A DNA stretch of 32,524 nt, from the NCBI GenBank assembly GCA_030426285.1, contig JAUHYX010000006.1, positions 1-32,524 of the forward strand, in the 5' to 3' direction. A model generated the notes under the pieces. It saw nothing but the letters and a program-made list of their open reading frames with translations, was not told where the DNA came from and ran no database searches. This DNA comes from a bacterium (GTDB lineage: Bacteria; Bacteroidota; Ignavibacteria; Kapaibacteriales; UBA7675). Shown here piece after piece: positions 1-9,748 of this stretch. Position numbers and translations under genes: made by a program. Each line of letters begins with the position of its first letter. Position 1 is the first letter of the stretch.

Positions 1-708
1 GTAGTTCTCAATTCCTCATTGGTTGAGAGCTTTGACAAAGACCAGTTGCTAGGTGTGATTGGGCACGAGTTAGGACATATTGCAAGCGGGCACGTGTTGT
101 ATTTAACATTGCTCATGTTTTTAGATGCCATGGTCAGAATGACAAGCGTGATCCCGTTTGGTGGCATTCCTTTTCAGGCAATACGGTATGCAATGTTAGA
201 ATGGAGACGAAAGGCAGAATTAACTGCTGATAGAGCAGAATTGCTGGTTACTCAGGATCCGAAACACGCATACAATGTTTTGCTTAAGTTGGCTGGCGGT
301 AAGAATTTGGAGCAAATGAATCTCAATGAATTCTTCAGACAAGCAGCAGAATATGAGAAGGGAGAGAAATTTCAAGACAGTGTGTACAAGTTTATTGACA
401 TGATTCTGTTAACACACCCTCAACCAGTTGTACGCTTGACGGAGCTCAAATCTTGGGTTGATTCTGGCAAGTTTGACGAGATTTTGTCTGGAAATTATAT
501 TCGTAGGTCTAATGAAGAAGACTATGAAGAGGTGTTTACGACTGCGAACGATGCAGGTGCGCAGTATACTTCAGACATGAAAAACAGTAAAGACCCAGTT
601 TACCAAGCTGTAGGGAGCATCTTCGATGCCGCTGGCAACATGGCTTCACGTACCGGTGACTTTTTCAGCGACATCATCAACGGCAATTCCGGCGAACAAA
701 AGAAGTAG
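1..708 (+). CDS. M48 family zinc metalloprotease, 5'-truncated by window edge
   Basis: This is the C-terminal part of a membrane-associated zinc metallopeptidase of family M48 (HtpX/Ste24-like), which cleaves misfolded or membrane proteins. The reading frame is open from base 1, so the true start lies outside the window. The catalytic HExxH is seen as HELGH at bases 64-78, followed by SGH typical of the family. Farther on, the E-x-x-x-D segment (ELTAD, about bases 217-231) supplies the third zinc ligand. Between them lies a hydrophobic stretch that could be a membrane hairpin. The C-terminal tail of about 90 residues is polar and not recognisable. The gene ends 54 bases before the convergent SpoIIE phosphatase gene, with no clear terminator between them. 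Family assignment is firm; subfamily and substrate are unknown. Confidence 0.9.
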   Translation, partial: VVLNSSLVESFDKDQLLGVIGHELGHIASGHVLYLTLLMFLDAMVRMTSVIPFGGIPFQAIRYAMLEWRRKAELTADRAELLVTQDPKHAYNVLLKLAGGKNLEQMNLNEFFRQAAEYEKGEKFQDSVYKFIDMILLTHPQPVVRLTELKSWVDSGKFDEILSGNYIRRSNEEDYEEVFTTANDAGAQYTSDMKNSKDPVYQAVGSIFDAAGNMASRTGDFFSDIINGNSGEQKK

Positions 709-762
709 GCAAAGGTAGGTTGGAACAAATCGAATCAACTTCACCAAAGTCCATTTAGTCCC

Positions 763-3198
763 TTACATCAGTTTGAAGGCAAACAACGTGATATCATCGT
801 GTTGAGGTGTTGAACCCCGGAACTGCTCGATGTCATCTATTACTGTGTTTACAATCGCTTGCGGAGAGGCCCCAGCTTTTTGTAGACTGGCGATGAGTCC
901 TTCTTCGTCATACGACTGTTGATTTGCCGCCATGGCTTCGGTAACCCCATCGGTGTACAACACAACCATGTCTTGCGGGCGCAACTTTACGCACCGAGAG
1001 GTAACTGCTCGTTTGAAGCGGTCACCGCGATCTAAGCCAATTGCCATGCCTTTGGTTTGCAGAAACTTGGTTGTCTGTTCTGACCCCGAGTACAATAGAG
1101 AAGGTGGATGCCCCGCATTGGCAAATGTGAATGTTTGCTCGACCGGATTGATAACGCCATAAACCATGGAAATAAATTTGCCGCGTTCCATCATATCGTA
1201 AAGCAGCTGATTTACTTTGTGCAGTACCGCAGCAGGGTCAGACGAATCTTGAACCTGTGATGCGATTACTCCTTTAGCCAATGTGATATAAAAGGCAGCA
1301 GAAAGGCCTTTTCCAGACACATCGCCAACCAACACACCAACTTCACCATTTGGCAAACTGAACACATCGTAGTAGTCGCCACCAACTTCGTTGGCAGGAA
1401 TACAAACCGCTGCACATTGCAGCGTATCAGAGACAGGAAGTGTCGTCGGGAGAAGACGTTGTTGCACTGTTTTGGCTGCAGACAACTCCTCAGAAATCCG
1501 TTTTTGCTCATCCATTTCTTTGAGAAATAGGGGCTTGTAGTCTTCCGGTGATACGTCTTCCGGTTTTTTCCGATACCCTACAACACCAAAAATCAACAGT
1601 CCTCCGCCAATACCTGCTGCTACAATTGTGAGTCCGGTGCTCTGCAACCACAAAGGGGAGAGGGCAATAAGCCCAAAGGTGATTCCTGCAGCAACAACAC
1701 TCAAAACATCGTACTTGTGTATGACATACAGTATCACCAACGAAACAACAACTGAGTCCACGATCAGCGACACTGGAGAACCATTTTTGAGTATTCCCTG
1801 CAACACAATTCCCAACAAAATCAGAATTCCAGCAATAAACAATACTAGCCACTTCTTGTCTGAGATGCGTTTGGCAAGGGAATACGCTGTAATAGCGATC
1901 AACATGAAAAACAGCGCAGCTTGCAGAGTGTCAGAAACGATCAGCACAAATGGGTTGATAACAAGATAAAATCCAGCGGCCGACAAACTCAAATCTGCTG
2001 CTAAAATCCACCCCAATCCAAGCGCGTTGCCAAGGATACTTAAAAGAGAACCACTTGTCAGCAACACAATCCCAAAAGCAATTCCAGTAAGAATAGAACG
2101 GCCTTGAAAGTACGAAATGGGTTGCCGCAGGGTGACGCGATGTATTGTATAGAATTTTTCAGGAATGTTCTCGAGTGCAACCGAGATGAGACTAGAGCTT
2201 GTAACGCCGTACAGGAGTAAACCCTGTATACTCTGGTACAGAGCCAAGAAAAGGATTATTTCCAATCTGTTGGAGAATAAACTAGATGAAGCCCCAGTCA
2301 ACATCAGCGCCATCGTAACGCTGATACTTATAAGGTACGGAAAGCTGAGCGCGCGCTTTGAGCTTCGAACTATGAAAACAACCAAACATGTGAGAATAAT
2401 AAAGATAAAGAGTCCGAAAGCCACAGCACGTGCCATGGGAGGGAGGGTTACGAGCGACAAAGATGAAGCTTCAATGCCATTGGCAAGCTGCGCAGACAAG
2501 GGTACGCGATCGAATCCGGCAAAAATGTTGCCTTCAGGTCCAACATTTGCAAATACTACGTATTGATACGCGGCAATGTCAGAAGACTCACAAGGGGCAG
2601 TGAACTGAAGATGGTTAGCTGTAGTATCTCTGGTAAAATGTAGATTCTCATACTCTTGTGGCAATAGCGGCTGCAAGAATAGGAGAATATCACTTATAGA
2701 ATTGGCAACGGTGTCCTGTTGTAGACAACCACCAATGCGTTGGCCAGTGGAATTATACACAACAAAGTACGCACTAGATTCTACTTCTTGAACCAAGTCG
2801 ACACCGTATTGTCTCGGACGAGATTGATTGCCAGAAAAATTCAGTGTGATTGAAGTACTGATGTCAACCGCATAAAAAAACTGTGGACTTCCAAACTGTT
2901 CGAGTAGTGTGGCAGTTGAGTCATATCCATGTTGCAGAACACTGGTCGCAACCAAGCTTTCGTCGAGCAATGGAAAAATCTTGTATCCAACTGATACATC
3001 TCCAGATACAAGCTGTTGCCTTTCGATGATATGGTCAATATCCTCATGCACCTTGTCTCGTGCACGCACAGCTGATGACGGGACATTGAAATTAAAAGAT
3101 AGGTCAAAGACAAACTGTGAACCGAGCAACAAGACAGCGGCGATCACAAACCATATTACGTCGGTCGAAGTCGATTTTTCAAAGCTGTGTGCCTTCAT
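763..3198 (-). CDS. Membrane-anchored SpoIIE/RsbU-type PP2C serine phosphatase
   Basis: This 811-residue protein has one N-terminal membrane segment (about residues 14-31), an extracytoplasmic region to about residue 250, a block of roughly eight further membrane segments (about 250-550), a short helical linker, and a C-terminal SpoIIE/RsbU phosphatase domain (about 580-811). The PP2C metal-binding motifs are all present: GGDYYD near 604, GDVSGKG near 622, NAGHPP near 693, YTDGVTEA near 747 and DDITL near 800. Members of the family dephosphorylate anti-anti-sigma factors or similar STAS proteins in partner-switching control. No STAS or anti-sigma gene is in the window. The AGGAA upstream of the ATG and the 7-base gap to the preceding TonB receptor gene suggest co-transcription. 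The sensed signal is unknown; the exported N-terminal region is the likely sensor. Confidence 0.93.
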   Translation of the reverse strand: MKAHSFEKSTSTDVIWFVIAAVLLLGSQFVFDLSFNFNVPSSAVRARDKVHEDIDHIIERQQLVSGDVSVGYKIFPLLDESLVATSVLQHGYDSTATLLEQFGSPQFFYAVDISTSITLNFSGNQSRPRQYGVDLVQEVESSAYFVVYNSTGQRIGGCLQQDTVANSISDILLFLQPLLPQEYENLHFTRDTTANHLQFTAPCESSDIAAYQYVVFANVGPEGNIFAGFDRVPLSAQLANGIEASSLSLVTLPPMARAVAFGLFIFIILTCLVVFIVRSSKRALSFPYLISISVTMALMLTGASSSLFSNRLEIILFLALYQSIQGLLLYGVTSSSLISVALENIPEKFYTIHRVTLRQPISYFQGRSILTGIAFGIVLLTSGSLLSILGNALGLGWILAADLSLSAAGFYLVINPFVLIVSDTLQAALFFMLIAITAYSLAKRISDKKWLVLFIAGILILLGIVLQGILKNGSPVSLIVDSVVVSLVILYVIHKYDVLSVVAAGITFGLIALSPLWLQSTGLTIVAAGIGGGLLIFGVVGYRKKPEDVSPEDYKPLFLKEMDEQKRISEELSAAKTVQQRLLPTTLPVSDTLQCAAVCIPANEVGGDYYDVFSLPNGEVGVLVGDVSGKGLSAAFYITLAKGVIASQVQDSSDPAAVLHKVNQLLYDMMERGKFISMVYGVINPVEQTFTFANAGHPPSLLYSGSEQTTKFLQTKGMAIGLDRGDRFKRAVTSRCVKLRPQDMVVLYTDGVTEAMAANQQSYDEEGLIASLQKAGASPQAIVNTVIDDIEQFRGSTPQHDDITLFAFKLM

Positions 3199-3205
3199 AC
3201 ATTTC

Positions 3206-5167
3206 CTAATACGTGTAGGTAAAACCTATGCTTAGCGTGCGGCCAGGTCGTTCAAGTCCTAGTTGAAACAATGTTGCTGTATCGAATACATTTTCCAATG
3301 ACACCTCAACTGCTAGAATCGCAGCTTCTAGCATCATTGTGTATGTTGTTCTGAAGCCTACAAGGGTACTTGGAGCAACTTCAACAAATTCATCTGAAAA
3401 CGGGTCTTGGCCGTACTGTGAACCAGTGTATTCGGCATCAAGTCGGACGCGTACTGAACGATTGTCGTACGTAACGGCAAAAACTCCCAAGAGTTCCGGT
3501 CGGTATTCAATGTACTCAATTTCGTCGTCAGTGGTTTGCGTGATCCACGTTACATGCCCGTCTACCACGAGATATTCCCAAGGCTCATACTCACCAAACA
3601 ACGACACACCACCTATTGCAGATGACTTTATGTTCACTCGTGTAAATGTCCCGTCTTCTAGCGAAAGCCGTGAAATTCCGTCGTTGTATCGCGTGTAAAA
3701 TCCTGTGGCAACTACCAGAGCATCTATATCTGAGTATGTGTAGGTGAATTCTGAGGTAAGTCCAGATTCAGGACCCAACTCCGTATTTGGCGTAAATTTA
3801 CCTAGGGCACCCGAATACTGTTCTCGCGCGGTAGCAAAGCGATTGCGCTTGCCAACGGCCAACATCAGAGCATCGGAAGCACTGAGTTGGTATGACACAC
3901 CAGCGGTTCCCTGGAGAGCCGTGACACTTGCATGCGTCGAAAAATTTCCTGTTTCGGACGGACTCTGAAGGTCAATTCCAATGCCAGCAAATACTCGAAT
4001 GTCGGATGTCAATGCATGTGAAAGCTCTACAACACTACTTCCTAAAACAGAGGCATATTCTATGTCTTCGCCAGTAGCGCCTGCATCGTATTCTCTCGTT
4101 GTGTGTTGTGTTGCAAACCACGTAGATGCAACATCGATATGAGTCTGCTTGGAAAACGCATGCTCAAACAGCACTCGAGCGCCAAAAGTGTTGTCGATAC
4201 CTTCTTCGGTTGCGCTTAGCGTGTCATACAAACGTGAAGTATACGCATCTACTTGTTGTTCGTAAGCATCTGCCCATAGTGAAACCCGCAAGTTCGTTTC
4301 GCGATCAAAATCATTGTTAACATTGCCGATAACCAACGTGCGTTCGATGTTGGAATACTTCCAGAATCGCGCGTCTTCACCAACATGCGCTTCAGGCGTT
4401 ACACCTTTGTCGCCACTAACTCGCATCGCTGTCAGTGAGGCAGAGAACGTGTCTTCTTTGTACAGGGCACGAGCCATTCCCATAAATCGCGATGAAGCAG
4501 AATTTGTTATCAAGCCTTCGCCATCAGCTCGAAGGTGACCACTCCGCGAAGCCGTTTCAGCAAATCCTGACAGGTTCCACTGACCCGTTCTATGTGTTAC
4601 GGACGAGGAGAGCTGGAGTCCACCACCGTCGCTAACACTCGTTTCAAGTGAACCCGACCACGGGCTGTTTACAAACTCTTGACCAGTTAAACTCACTGCT
4701 CCGCCTAGAGTGTTTGGTCCGTATAGAATACTCATGGTTCCCGGTACAACTGTCATGTACTGCACCATTGATATCGGTACAAACGACAAGTCTACACGAT
4801 TATCCCACGGCACATTTATCAGCGCACCGTCGAACAGCACAGCTGTTTGTCTTTCTCCGGAACCCCGCAAATACACCAGAGACTCACCGCGCGAGTTTGT
4901 TTGCACAAAGCCCGAGGGGACATCCCTGACAAGATCCGCTGCACTTTCATTTGAAACGCTGCGAATTTCCTTTGGCGAGAGCACAAAAGCGCGCTGTTGC
5001 ACTTCTTTTGCAGAGACTCTTCCAAATGCGATGACGGGATCAATCCGATAGACCAATGTATCGTTGATGATAGTATCGCGAATTGCAGATTGTTGAAACA
5101 ACACTGCTGAAGCAGTGGTAGTTGCAAGGCAACACAAGAAGACCGATGCTACTAAAAACTTAACCAT
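3206..5167 (-). CDS. TonB-dependent outer-membrane receptor
   Basis: An outer-membrane receptor of about 653 residues for energised uptake of a scarce ligand such as a metal chelate, vitamin or sugar. The chosen ATG gives a clean signal peptide (MVKFLVASVFLCCLATTTASA); a longer reading starting at 5194 would put nine polar residues in front of it. A plug domain follows (about residues 45-165), with LRGSGERQTAVLFDG and the segment VVPGTMSILYGPNTLGGAVSL near its end. The rest is a beta-barrel rich in alternating aromatic residues, ending in the aromatic pattern FTYTY expected of outer-membrane proteins. There is no N-terminal carboxypeptidase-like domain and no visible SusD partner, so a SusC role is unlikely. 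The start overlaps the stop of the upstream glycosyltransferase by 8 bases, which suggests translational coupling. The ligand cannot be read from the sequence. Confidence 0.92.
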   Translation of the reverse strand: MVKFLVASVFLCCLATTTASAVLFQQSAIRDTIINDTLVYRIDPVIAFGRVSAKEVQQRAFVLSPKEIRSVSNESAADLVRDVPSGFVQTNSRGESLVYLRGSGERQTAVLFDGALINVPWDNRVDLSFVPISMVQYMTVVPGTMSILYGPNTLGGAVSLTGQEFVNSPWSGSLETSVSDGGGLQLSSSVTHRTGQWNLSGFAETASRSGHLRADGEGLITNSASSRFMGMARALYKEDTFSASLTAMRVSGDKGVTPEAHVGEDARFWKYSNIERTLVIGNVNNDFDRETNLRVSLWADAYEQQVDAYTSRLYDTLSATEEGIDNTFGARVLFEHAFSKQTHIDVASTWFATQHTTREYDAGATGEDIEYASVLGSSVVELSHALTSDIRVFAGIGIDLQSPSETGNFSTHASVTALQGTAGVSYQLSASDALMLAVGKRNRFATAREQYSGALGKFTPNTELGPESGLTSEFTYTYSDIDALVVATGFYTRYNDGISRLSLEDGTFTRVNIKSSAIGGVSLFGEYEPWEYLVVDGHVTWITQTTDDEIEYIEYRPELLGVFAVTYDNRSVRVRLDAEYTGSQYGQDPFSDEFVEVAPSTLVGFRTTYTMMLEAAILAVEVSLENVFDTATLFQLGLERPGRTLSIGFTYTY

Positions 5168-5885
5168 GATGGGGGAGACGTCGTTTGAAAACATGTGAAA
5201 AAATAACTGCGAGAATTTTTATACCTGCCAATACTGACCCCTTCACAGTGCCCGTGACTTTGGAAACACCGATGCGTTTCCTGTAGGACACTGGAACTTC
5301 GGTGCACCGCAAGCCAAATCGCGCGGCCTTAACCTGCATTTCGACAGTCCAACCATAATTGGTGTCCTGCATGTTCAATAACTCAAGTGAACTCCAGCGG
5401 ATGGCGCGAAATGGACCTAGATCAGTGAAATGCACCCCCCAGAATAACGATATCAATTTGGTGGACAACCAGTTGCCGAAGACTGCTTGAGGGAGCAATG
5501 CCCCTTCTTCATGGTTGCCAATTATCCTAGAACCAATCACCAAGTCGGCGGTGTTCTGAAGTATTGGAGTGACAATGTTGAGAAGCTCTTCTGGGTGATC
5601 GCTATAGTCTCCGTCGAGAAACACAACGATGTCTGGTGGACTATTGCTGAGTTGGGCAAGAGCAGCAAGGCAGGCCGCACCATAACCGCGCTGAGGTGCC
5701 AACACTACTTGTGCACCTGCTTCCCGCGCAACAGCCGCAGTATTGTCGGTCGAACCATTGTCACCAACAACAACGCGATCCACAATTGAGGGAATATCGC
5801 GCAGGACTAAAGGCAACGATTCCTCCTCATTCAACGCGGGAATGACGACTGCGATTGTAGGAGCGTGAACCTGAGACATTGACAT
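5160..5885 (-). CDS. Family 2 glycosyltransferase, dolichyl-phosphate sugar synthase type
   Basis: A 241-residue GT-A fold glycosyltransferase of the DPM1/polyprenyl-phosphate sugar synthase group, which moves a sugar from a nucleotide donor to a lipid phosphate or envelope acceptor. The N-terminus shows VVIPALNEEESL, then VVVGDNGSTDNT for the nucleotide, the metal-binding FLDGDYSDHPEEL near residue 90, and VIGSRIIG. The C-terminal part has one weakly hydrophobic helix but no true membrane anchor. It is first in an operon with the TonB receptor and the SpoIIE phosphatase. A second ATG two codons downstream is an equally possible start. The 101-base region up to the divergent mpl gene should hold promoters for both, but I could not assign them convincingly. 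Donor and acceptor are not known. Confidence 0.91.
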   Translation of the reverse strand: MSMSQVHAPTIAVVIPALNEEESLPLVLRDIPSIVDRVVVGDNGSTDNTAAVAREAGAQVVLAPQRGYGAACLAALAQLSNSPPDIVVFLDGDYSDHPEELLNIVTPILQNTADLVIGSRIIGNHEEGALLPQAVFGNWLSTKLISLFWGVHFTDLGPFRAIRWSSLELLNMQDTNYGWTVEMQVKAARFGLRCTEVPVSYRKRIGVSKVTGTVKGSVLAGIKILAVIFSHVFKRRLPHHG

Positions 5886-5986
5886 AAGTGCAACTTACCG
5901 AAAATGCTACACATATTGCCTTGAGCGCGTGAACACCAATTTCAGTATCTTGCTCGCTTTGTCTCGAACGAACAGAGAAAACAAGC

Positions 5987-7405
5987 ATGAAGAGAGTGTA
6001 TTTCATTGGTATTGGCGGCACAGCAATGGGAAATGTTGCCATTGCATTGAAATCTCAGGGATACGATGTATTTGGGTCGGATGAAGCGGTTTATGACCCC
6101 ATGTTGTCGCATCTTCGCGAAGCGGGGATTTCATGGCATACAGGCTACAGTGAAGAACATATCTCACCTTATGCCGAAGATCTCATTGTTGTAGGCAACG
6201 CTGTTAGTCGGGGTAATCCAGAAGTTGAGTTTGCTCTGCAGCACAAATGTCAGCAGTACTCTCTCGCCGAGCTCATTTCGGAACTCATCATCAAAAGGCG
6301 CATGAGTTTTGTGGTTACTGGTACGCATGGAAAAACGACAACATCAAGCATGCTCGCCTGGATTCTGGAATGTGCTGCGTTTTCACCGGACTTTATGATT
6401 GGTGCTGTGCCGGCAAACTTTGCAAGTGGGTGCAGAGTGTCGGCAACTTCTGAGCACGTTGTGTTAGAAGGTGACGAATACGATTCAGCCTACTTTGACA
6501 AACGCAGCAAGTTTATTCACTACAAACCGGACATTGCTTGTGTAAATCACATCGAATTCGATCATGCCGATATTTTTCGAGATGCTACAGATGTGCGGCG
6601 CACTTTTGAACATTTTGTGAAGCTTATTCCGCAAGATGGTTTCTTGTTTTTCAATGGTGATGTTGAGGTCGCACGAGAAGTGTGCACTGTTCCATGGTGT
6701 ACCAGTATTTCTGTTGGCACTCAGTCCCACAATGATGTGAAGATCACGCAGGTGCATGTTGAAGCTGGGATTCAGCATGTCACATTTGTATATGAAGAAC
6801 AAGAGTGTGTATTCGCAATGTCAATGGTAGGTGAACACAATGCTCGTAACGCTGTGATGGCTTGTTGTATGGCTCTTTCAGCTGGGGCGGATAAACAAAC
6901 TGTGTTGGAAGCCATGTTGACATTTCGAGCGCCAAAAAGAAGGATGGAAGTATTGGCAGAAACTACTCATTGCGTGTTTGTAGATGATTTTGCTCACCAT
7001 CCAACGGCAATTCGAGAAACGCTGAAGGCTGCTCGAACTCAATTCCCAGGATATCATATCATTGCTCTGTTTGAACCGCGATCAAATACGAGCACGCGTT
7101 CCATTATGCAACGAGAATTCACCGAAGCACTCGCAGGTGCAGATGCACTGATGATTGGCTCGGTTAACAGACCAGAACGCTACACAGATGCCGACCGCAT
7201 GGATGTTCCAGCAATGGTACGCCACATTTCAAGTAAGGGCAAACAAGTGCTGCAATTAGACACCGCAGATGCAAATCAGTTGGAGCAACAGGTTGTGACG
7301 TTCATTCAGCAACATGCAAGTGAGAAAACGCTCATTCTCACTCTTAGTAATGGCAATGTGTATGGATTGCGTCCTCGAATTGTCGAACTTGTGCAGTCCT
7401 TATAA
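5987..7405 (+). CDS. mpl: UDP-MurNAc:L-Ala-gamma-D-Glu-meso-DAP ligase (Mpl)
   Basis: A 472-residue Mur ligase that reattaches the recycled murein tripeptide L-Ala-gamma-D-Glu-meso-DAP to UDP-MurNAc in the cytoplasm. The N-terminal Rossmann motif FIGIGGTAMGNVA has the Mpl form rather than MurC's GIGGIGMS. The ATP-binding P-loop GTHGKTTTS is at about residue 112. The stretch EGDEYDSAYFDKRSKF, followed by a conserved EFDHADIF, is characteristic of Mpl. DDFAHHP near residue 330 is the usual C-domain Mur-ligase motif. Length agrees with E. coli Mpl (about 457). It implies a meso-DAP peptidoglycan and murein recycling. It stands alone on this strand, and its stop overlaps the stop of the convergent PIG-L gene by 6 bases. 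Confidence 0.93.
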   Translation: MKRVYFIGIGGTAMGNVAIALKSQGYDVFGSDEAVYDPMLSHLREAGISWHTGYSEEHISPYAEDLIVVGNAVSRGNPEVEFALQHKCQQYSLAELISELIIKRRMSFVVTGTHGKTTTSSMLAWILECAAFSPDFMIGAVPANFASGCRVSATSEHVVLEGDEYDSAYFDKRSKFIHYKPDIACVNHIEFDHADIFRDATDVRRTFEHFVKLIPQDGFLFFNGDVEVAREVCTVPWCTSISVGTQSHNDVKITQVHVEAGIQHVTFVYEEQECVFAMSMVGEHNARNAVMACCMALSAGADKQTVLEAMLTFRAPKRRMEVLAETTHCVFVDDFAHHPTAIRETLKAARTQFPGYHIIALFEPRSNTSTRSIMQREFTEALAGADALMIGSVNRPERYTDADRMDVPAMVRHISSKGKQVLQLDTADANQLEQQVVTFIQQHASEKTLILTLSNGNVYGLRPRIVELVQSL

Positions 7406-9748
7406 TGACAGTATGTTCATATACAATTGGATTGCTCCTGGAACGCCAGCAGGGAGCTGTCTAAAGAAACTCAATCCCGTGTATACCCATATGCCAGAGC
7501 CGTACTCGGTGAACATCAAGGCACCACCAACTTCTTCTTCGCCTGTGTCGTTGCCGTATACGAGGTCTTGGTAGTCGCCCCGACGCTCTTGTTCTGCAAA
7601 ATACAGTCCACGTTCTTGCACCCAATCTTGGAAGTCTTTGTCTGAAATCGGGTTGGGGTATGTAAACACCTCGTGTTGATTCAAATGCACTTTTAAGGGT
7701 GCTGTTTCTTCTGTAATCCTATTCCAGGAGACCCCTAAATTGTATGGCCCAACATACGGATACAACAAATTGCGTGTGGTAGCATATTGCACAATCACGG
7801 TGCCGCCATTGTCACAAAAATCCAACAACATGTAGTGAATGTGTTTGATATTTGTGAGCGAATTATAGGCTCGAATCCCCATCACAACAACTTCGTAATT
7901 GCTTAACATGGAAGCAGTTACGGTATTGGGATCAAGTACCGTAACATGTACACCTAACTGTGAAAGCACATCGGGAATTTTGTCGCCAACACCATGGATA
8001 TATGCAATGAGTTTGTTCGAAATTCTCGCTCCAGTTTGTGATAGTGTTATGCTCGCTGGAGTTTGCACGACCTGCTGTTCGATATGAGGATAAGAAACTG
8101 TTTGCAACCGGTGCACAGCATTGTTGCTTTGAGATTCGTGCAGTGTCAATGCTCCGAAGCTACCTTTTACTAAAGGGGTAACAGCTACATCAAATGTCAC
8201 AGTATCAGCAGGGCCAATTTCCAGACTCTTTGGTTCCACCTGCCAATTAGCATCGACAGCAAGATCGATCGTTTTCTTCTCCTGACTTGCATTGTACAAG
8301 GTGACCGATGCTGTCTTAGGCAACATATTGGTCCAGTACATGATACTATTCACATCTGCCGTCACATCGGGAACAATCGTCACATGATGAGATTGCTCAC
8401 CGAACACATCGTGCGTGTTGTAGAAACGAATGGGGACAGGAACCTCCCACACAACTGCAGCCTGCTTTGTTTGATAATGAATAGGTACGCTCAGCGTGTT
8501 TCTTCCCGACACAAACTGATGCGTTTTTACAACAACATTGTGAGTGTTTGCCTGAAGATACTGGACTTCGCGCCCACCTAAACCCGATGCTGGGAACTCC
8601 AATGGGAGTCCCGTTCTATTGTTTATGTGAAGCTCTACAGAGTCTACACTGCCCACAACATAAGAAGGCTTGCGTGCCCGCGCAGACAACTCTACACCGG
8701 CGAGCTGTAGAAATAAATGTGGCAGAGTGAATCGTTGAATCGAATCGAGCAATTGGTCGCGATACGAACTCAAAGCAATACTCTGTTTGAGTTCAGCCAA
8801 TTTGAGAGCAGTTGTTGATGGATCGTGAAAGTCAAACGTTGATAACAATTGCTGCAGTTGATTGTCAAATTGTTGCAACGAACCTGAGAGTGCTGACCAA
8901 GACGTAGGACAGTTGTCAAAAATACTGTAGACGGCTGGTTTGCCAGCTAAAACTTTGAACCATGTTTTGTAGTGACCACTCTCATACACTGTACCGAAAC
9001 TTTGGCAGCGGTTTTGACTTCTGCTATGGGCAGCAATGTGGGATGTTGATAAGCCATCCAACGGGTTGAAATCGTCTATGGCAAGACTGATGAGGTCAGC
9101 TGTGTCAGATGGATCAACTCGCTCTGGAATCCAGGTATTCCAGAGAAGGCGAACAGGCTGCCAAGGTGGTAGTTCAGAATCAAAGCTCGGGTCAGAGGCA
9201 GTTTCGAAAGCAACTTCTGCAAGAATTGCCGAAGCTGTATGGTGACCGTGTCCACCCTCACCGGTAGTTGGAAATCTCGTGATCACCAAGTGCGGTTGTA
9301 GTGTTCTAATGTGATTTGTGATTTCAGTCACCAATTGCACAGAATCCCATTGTTTTAGCGTTTCTTCGGGAGTTTTAGAATAGCCGAAATCATAAGCAGT
9401 TGTAAACTCTTGTCGAGCGCCATCAATCCTTCTCGCACTCAACAATTCTTGTGTTCGCAATGCTCCTAGAAGATGTCCCTGCTCAGTCCCAATGCGATTC
9501 TGTCCGCCTGAACCTCGCGTCAAACTCAGATACGTTACATGGGCTTGGTAGTCCCGAGAAAGGCTCGCTATCAAACGAGAATTTTCGTCATCCGGATGCG
9601 CGGCTATGTACAAGACTCGCAACGGGCTTTGTAACTTTTGTAGATCTGCATATAATTCCGAGCTCGAAGTTGACCGTTCATACGCATTGGGTTGAGACAG
9701 TGCAAAAACAGAGGAGGCGCAGAAAATCAGAATGGACAAGTATCTCAT
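7400..9748 (-). CDS. Exported PIG-L (LmbE) family deacetylase, multidomain
   Basis: A 782-residue protein with a signal peptide (about residues 1-18) and an N-terminal PIG-L/LmbE de-N-acetylase domain. The zinc motif AHPDDE is at residues 50-55 and the second motif GEGGHGHHTAS is near residue 170. Known PIG-L enzymes remove acetyl groups from N-acetylglucosaminyl substrates. The remaining 500 or so residues include beta-sandwich-like segments and a Rossmann-like stretch near residues 600-690 (VVMGIRAYNSL, GGTVIVQYAT) reminiscent of class I amidotransferase/ThuA domains. Its ATG overlaps the TGA of the symporter gene (ATGA), indicating translational coupling. I infer an extracellular or periplasmic deacetylation step linked to uptake by the symporter. 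The substrate is unknown. Confidence 0.92.
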   Translation of the reverse strand: MRYLSILIFCASSVFALSQPNAYERSTSSSELYADLQKLQSPLRVLYIAAHPDDENSRLIASLSRDYQAHVTYLSLTRGSGGQNRIGTEQGHLLGALRTQELLSARRIDGARQEFTTAYDFGYSKTPEETLKQWDSVQLVTEITNHIRTLQPHLVITRFPTTGEGGHGHHTASAILAEVAFETASDPSFDSELPPWQPVRLLWNTWIPERVDPSDTADLISLAIDDFNPLDGLSTSHIAAHSRSQNRCQSFGTVYESGHYKTWFKVLAGKPAVYSIFDNCPTSWSALSGSLQQFDNQLQQLLSTFDFHDPSTTALKLAELKQSIALSSYRDQLLDSIQRFTLPHLFLQLAGVELSARARKPSYVVGSVDSVELHINNRTGLPLEFPASGLGGREVQYLQANTHNVVVKTHQFVSGRNTLSVPIHYQTKQAAVVWEVPVPIRFYNTHDVFGEQSHHVTIVPDVTADVNSIMYWTNMLPKTASVTLYNASQEKKTIDLAVDANWQVEPKSLEIGPADTVTFDVAVTPLVKGSFGALTLHESQSNNAVHRLQTVSYPHIEQQVVQTPASITLSQTGARISNKLIAYIHGVGDKIPDVLSQLGVHVTVLDPNTVTASMLSNYEVVVMGIRAYNSLTNIKHIHYMLLDFCDNGGTVIVQYATTRNLLYPYVGPYNLGVSWNRITEETAPLKVHLNQHEVFTYPNPISDKDFQDWVQERGLYFAEQERRGDYQDLVYGNDTGEEEVGGALMFTEYGSGIWVYTGLSFFRQLPAGVPGAIQLYMNILSL

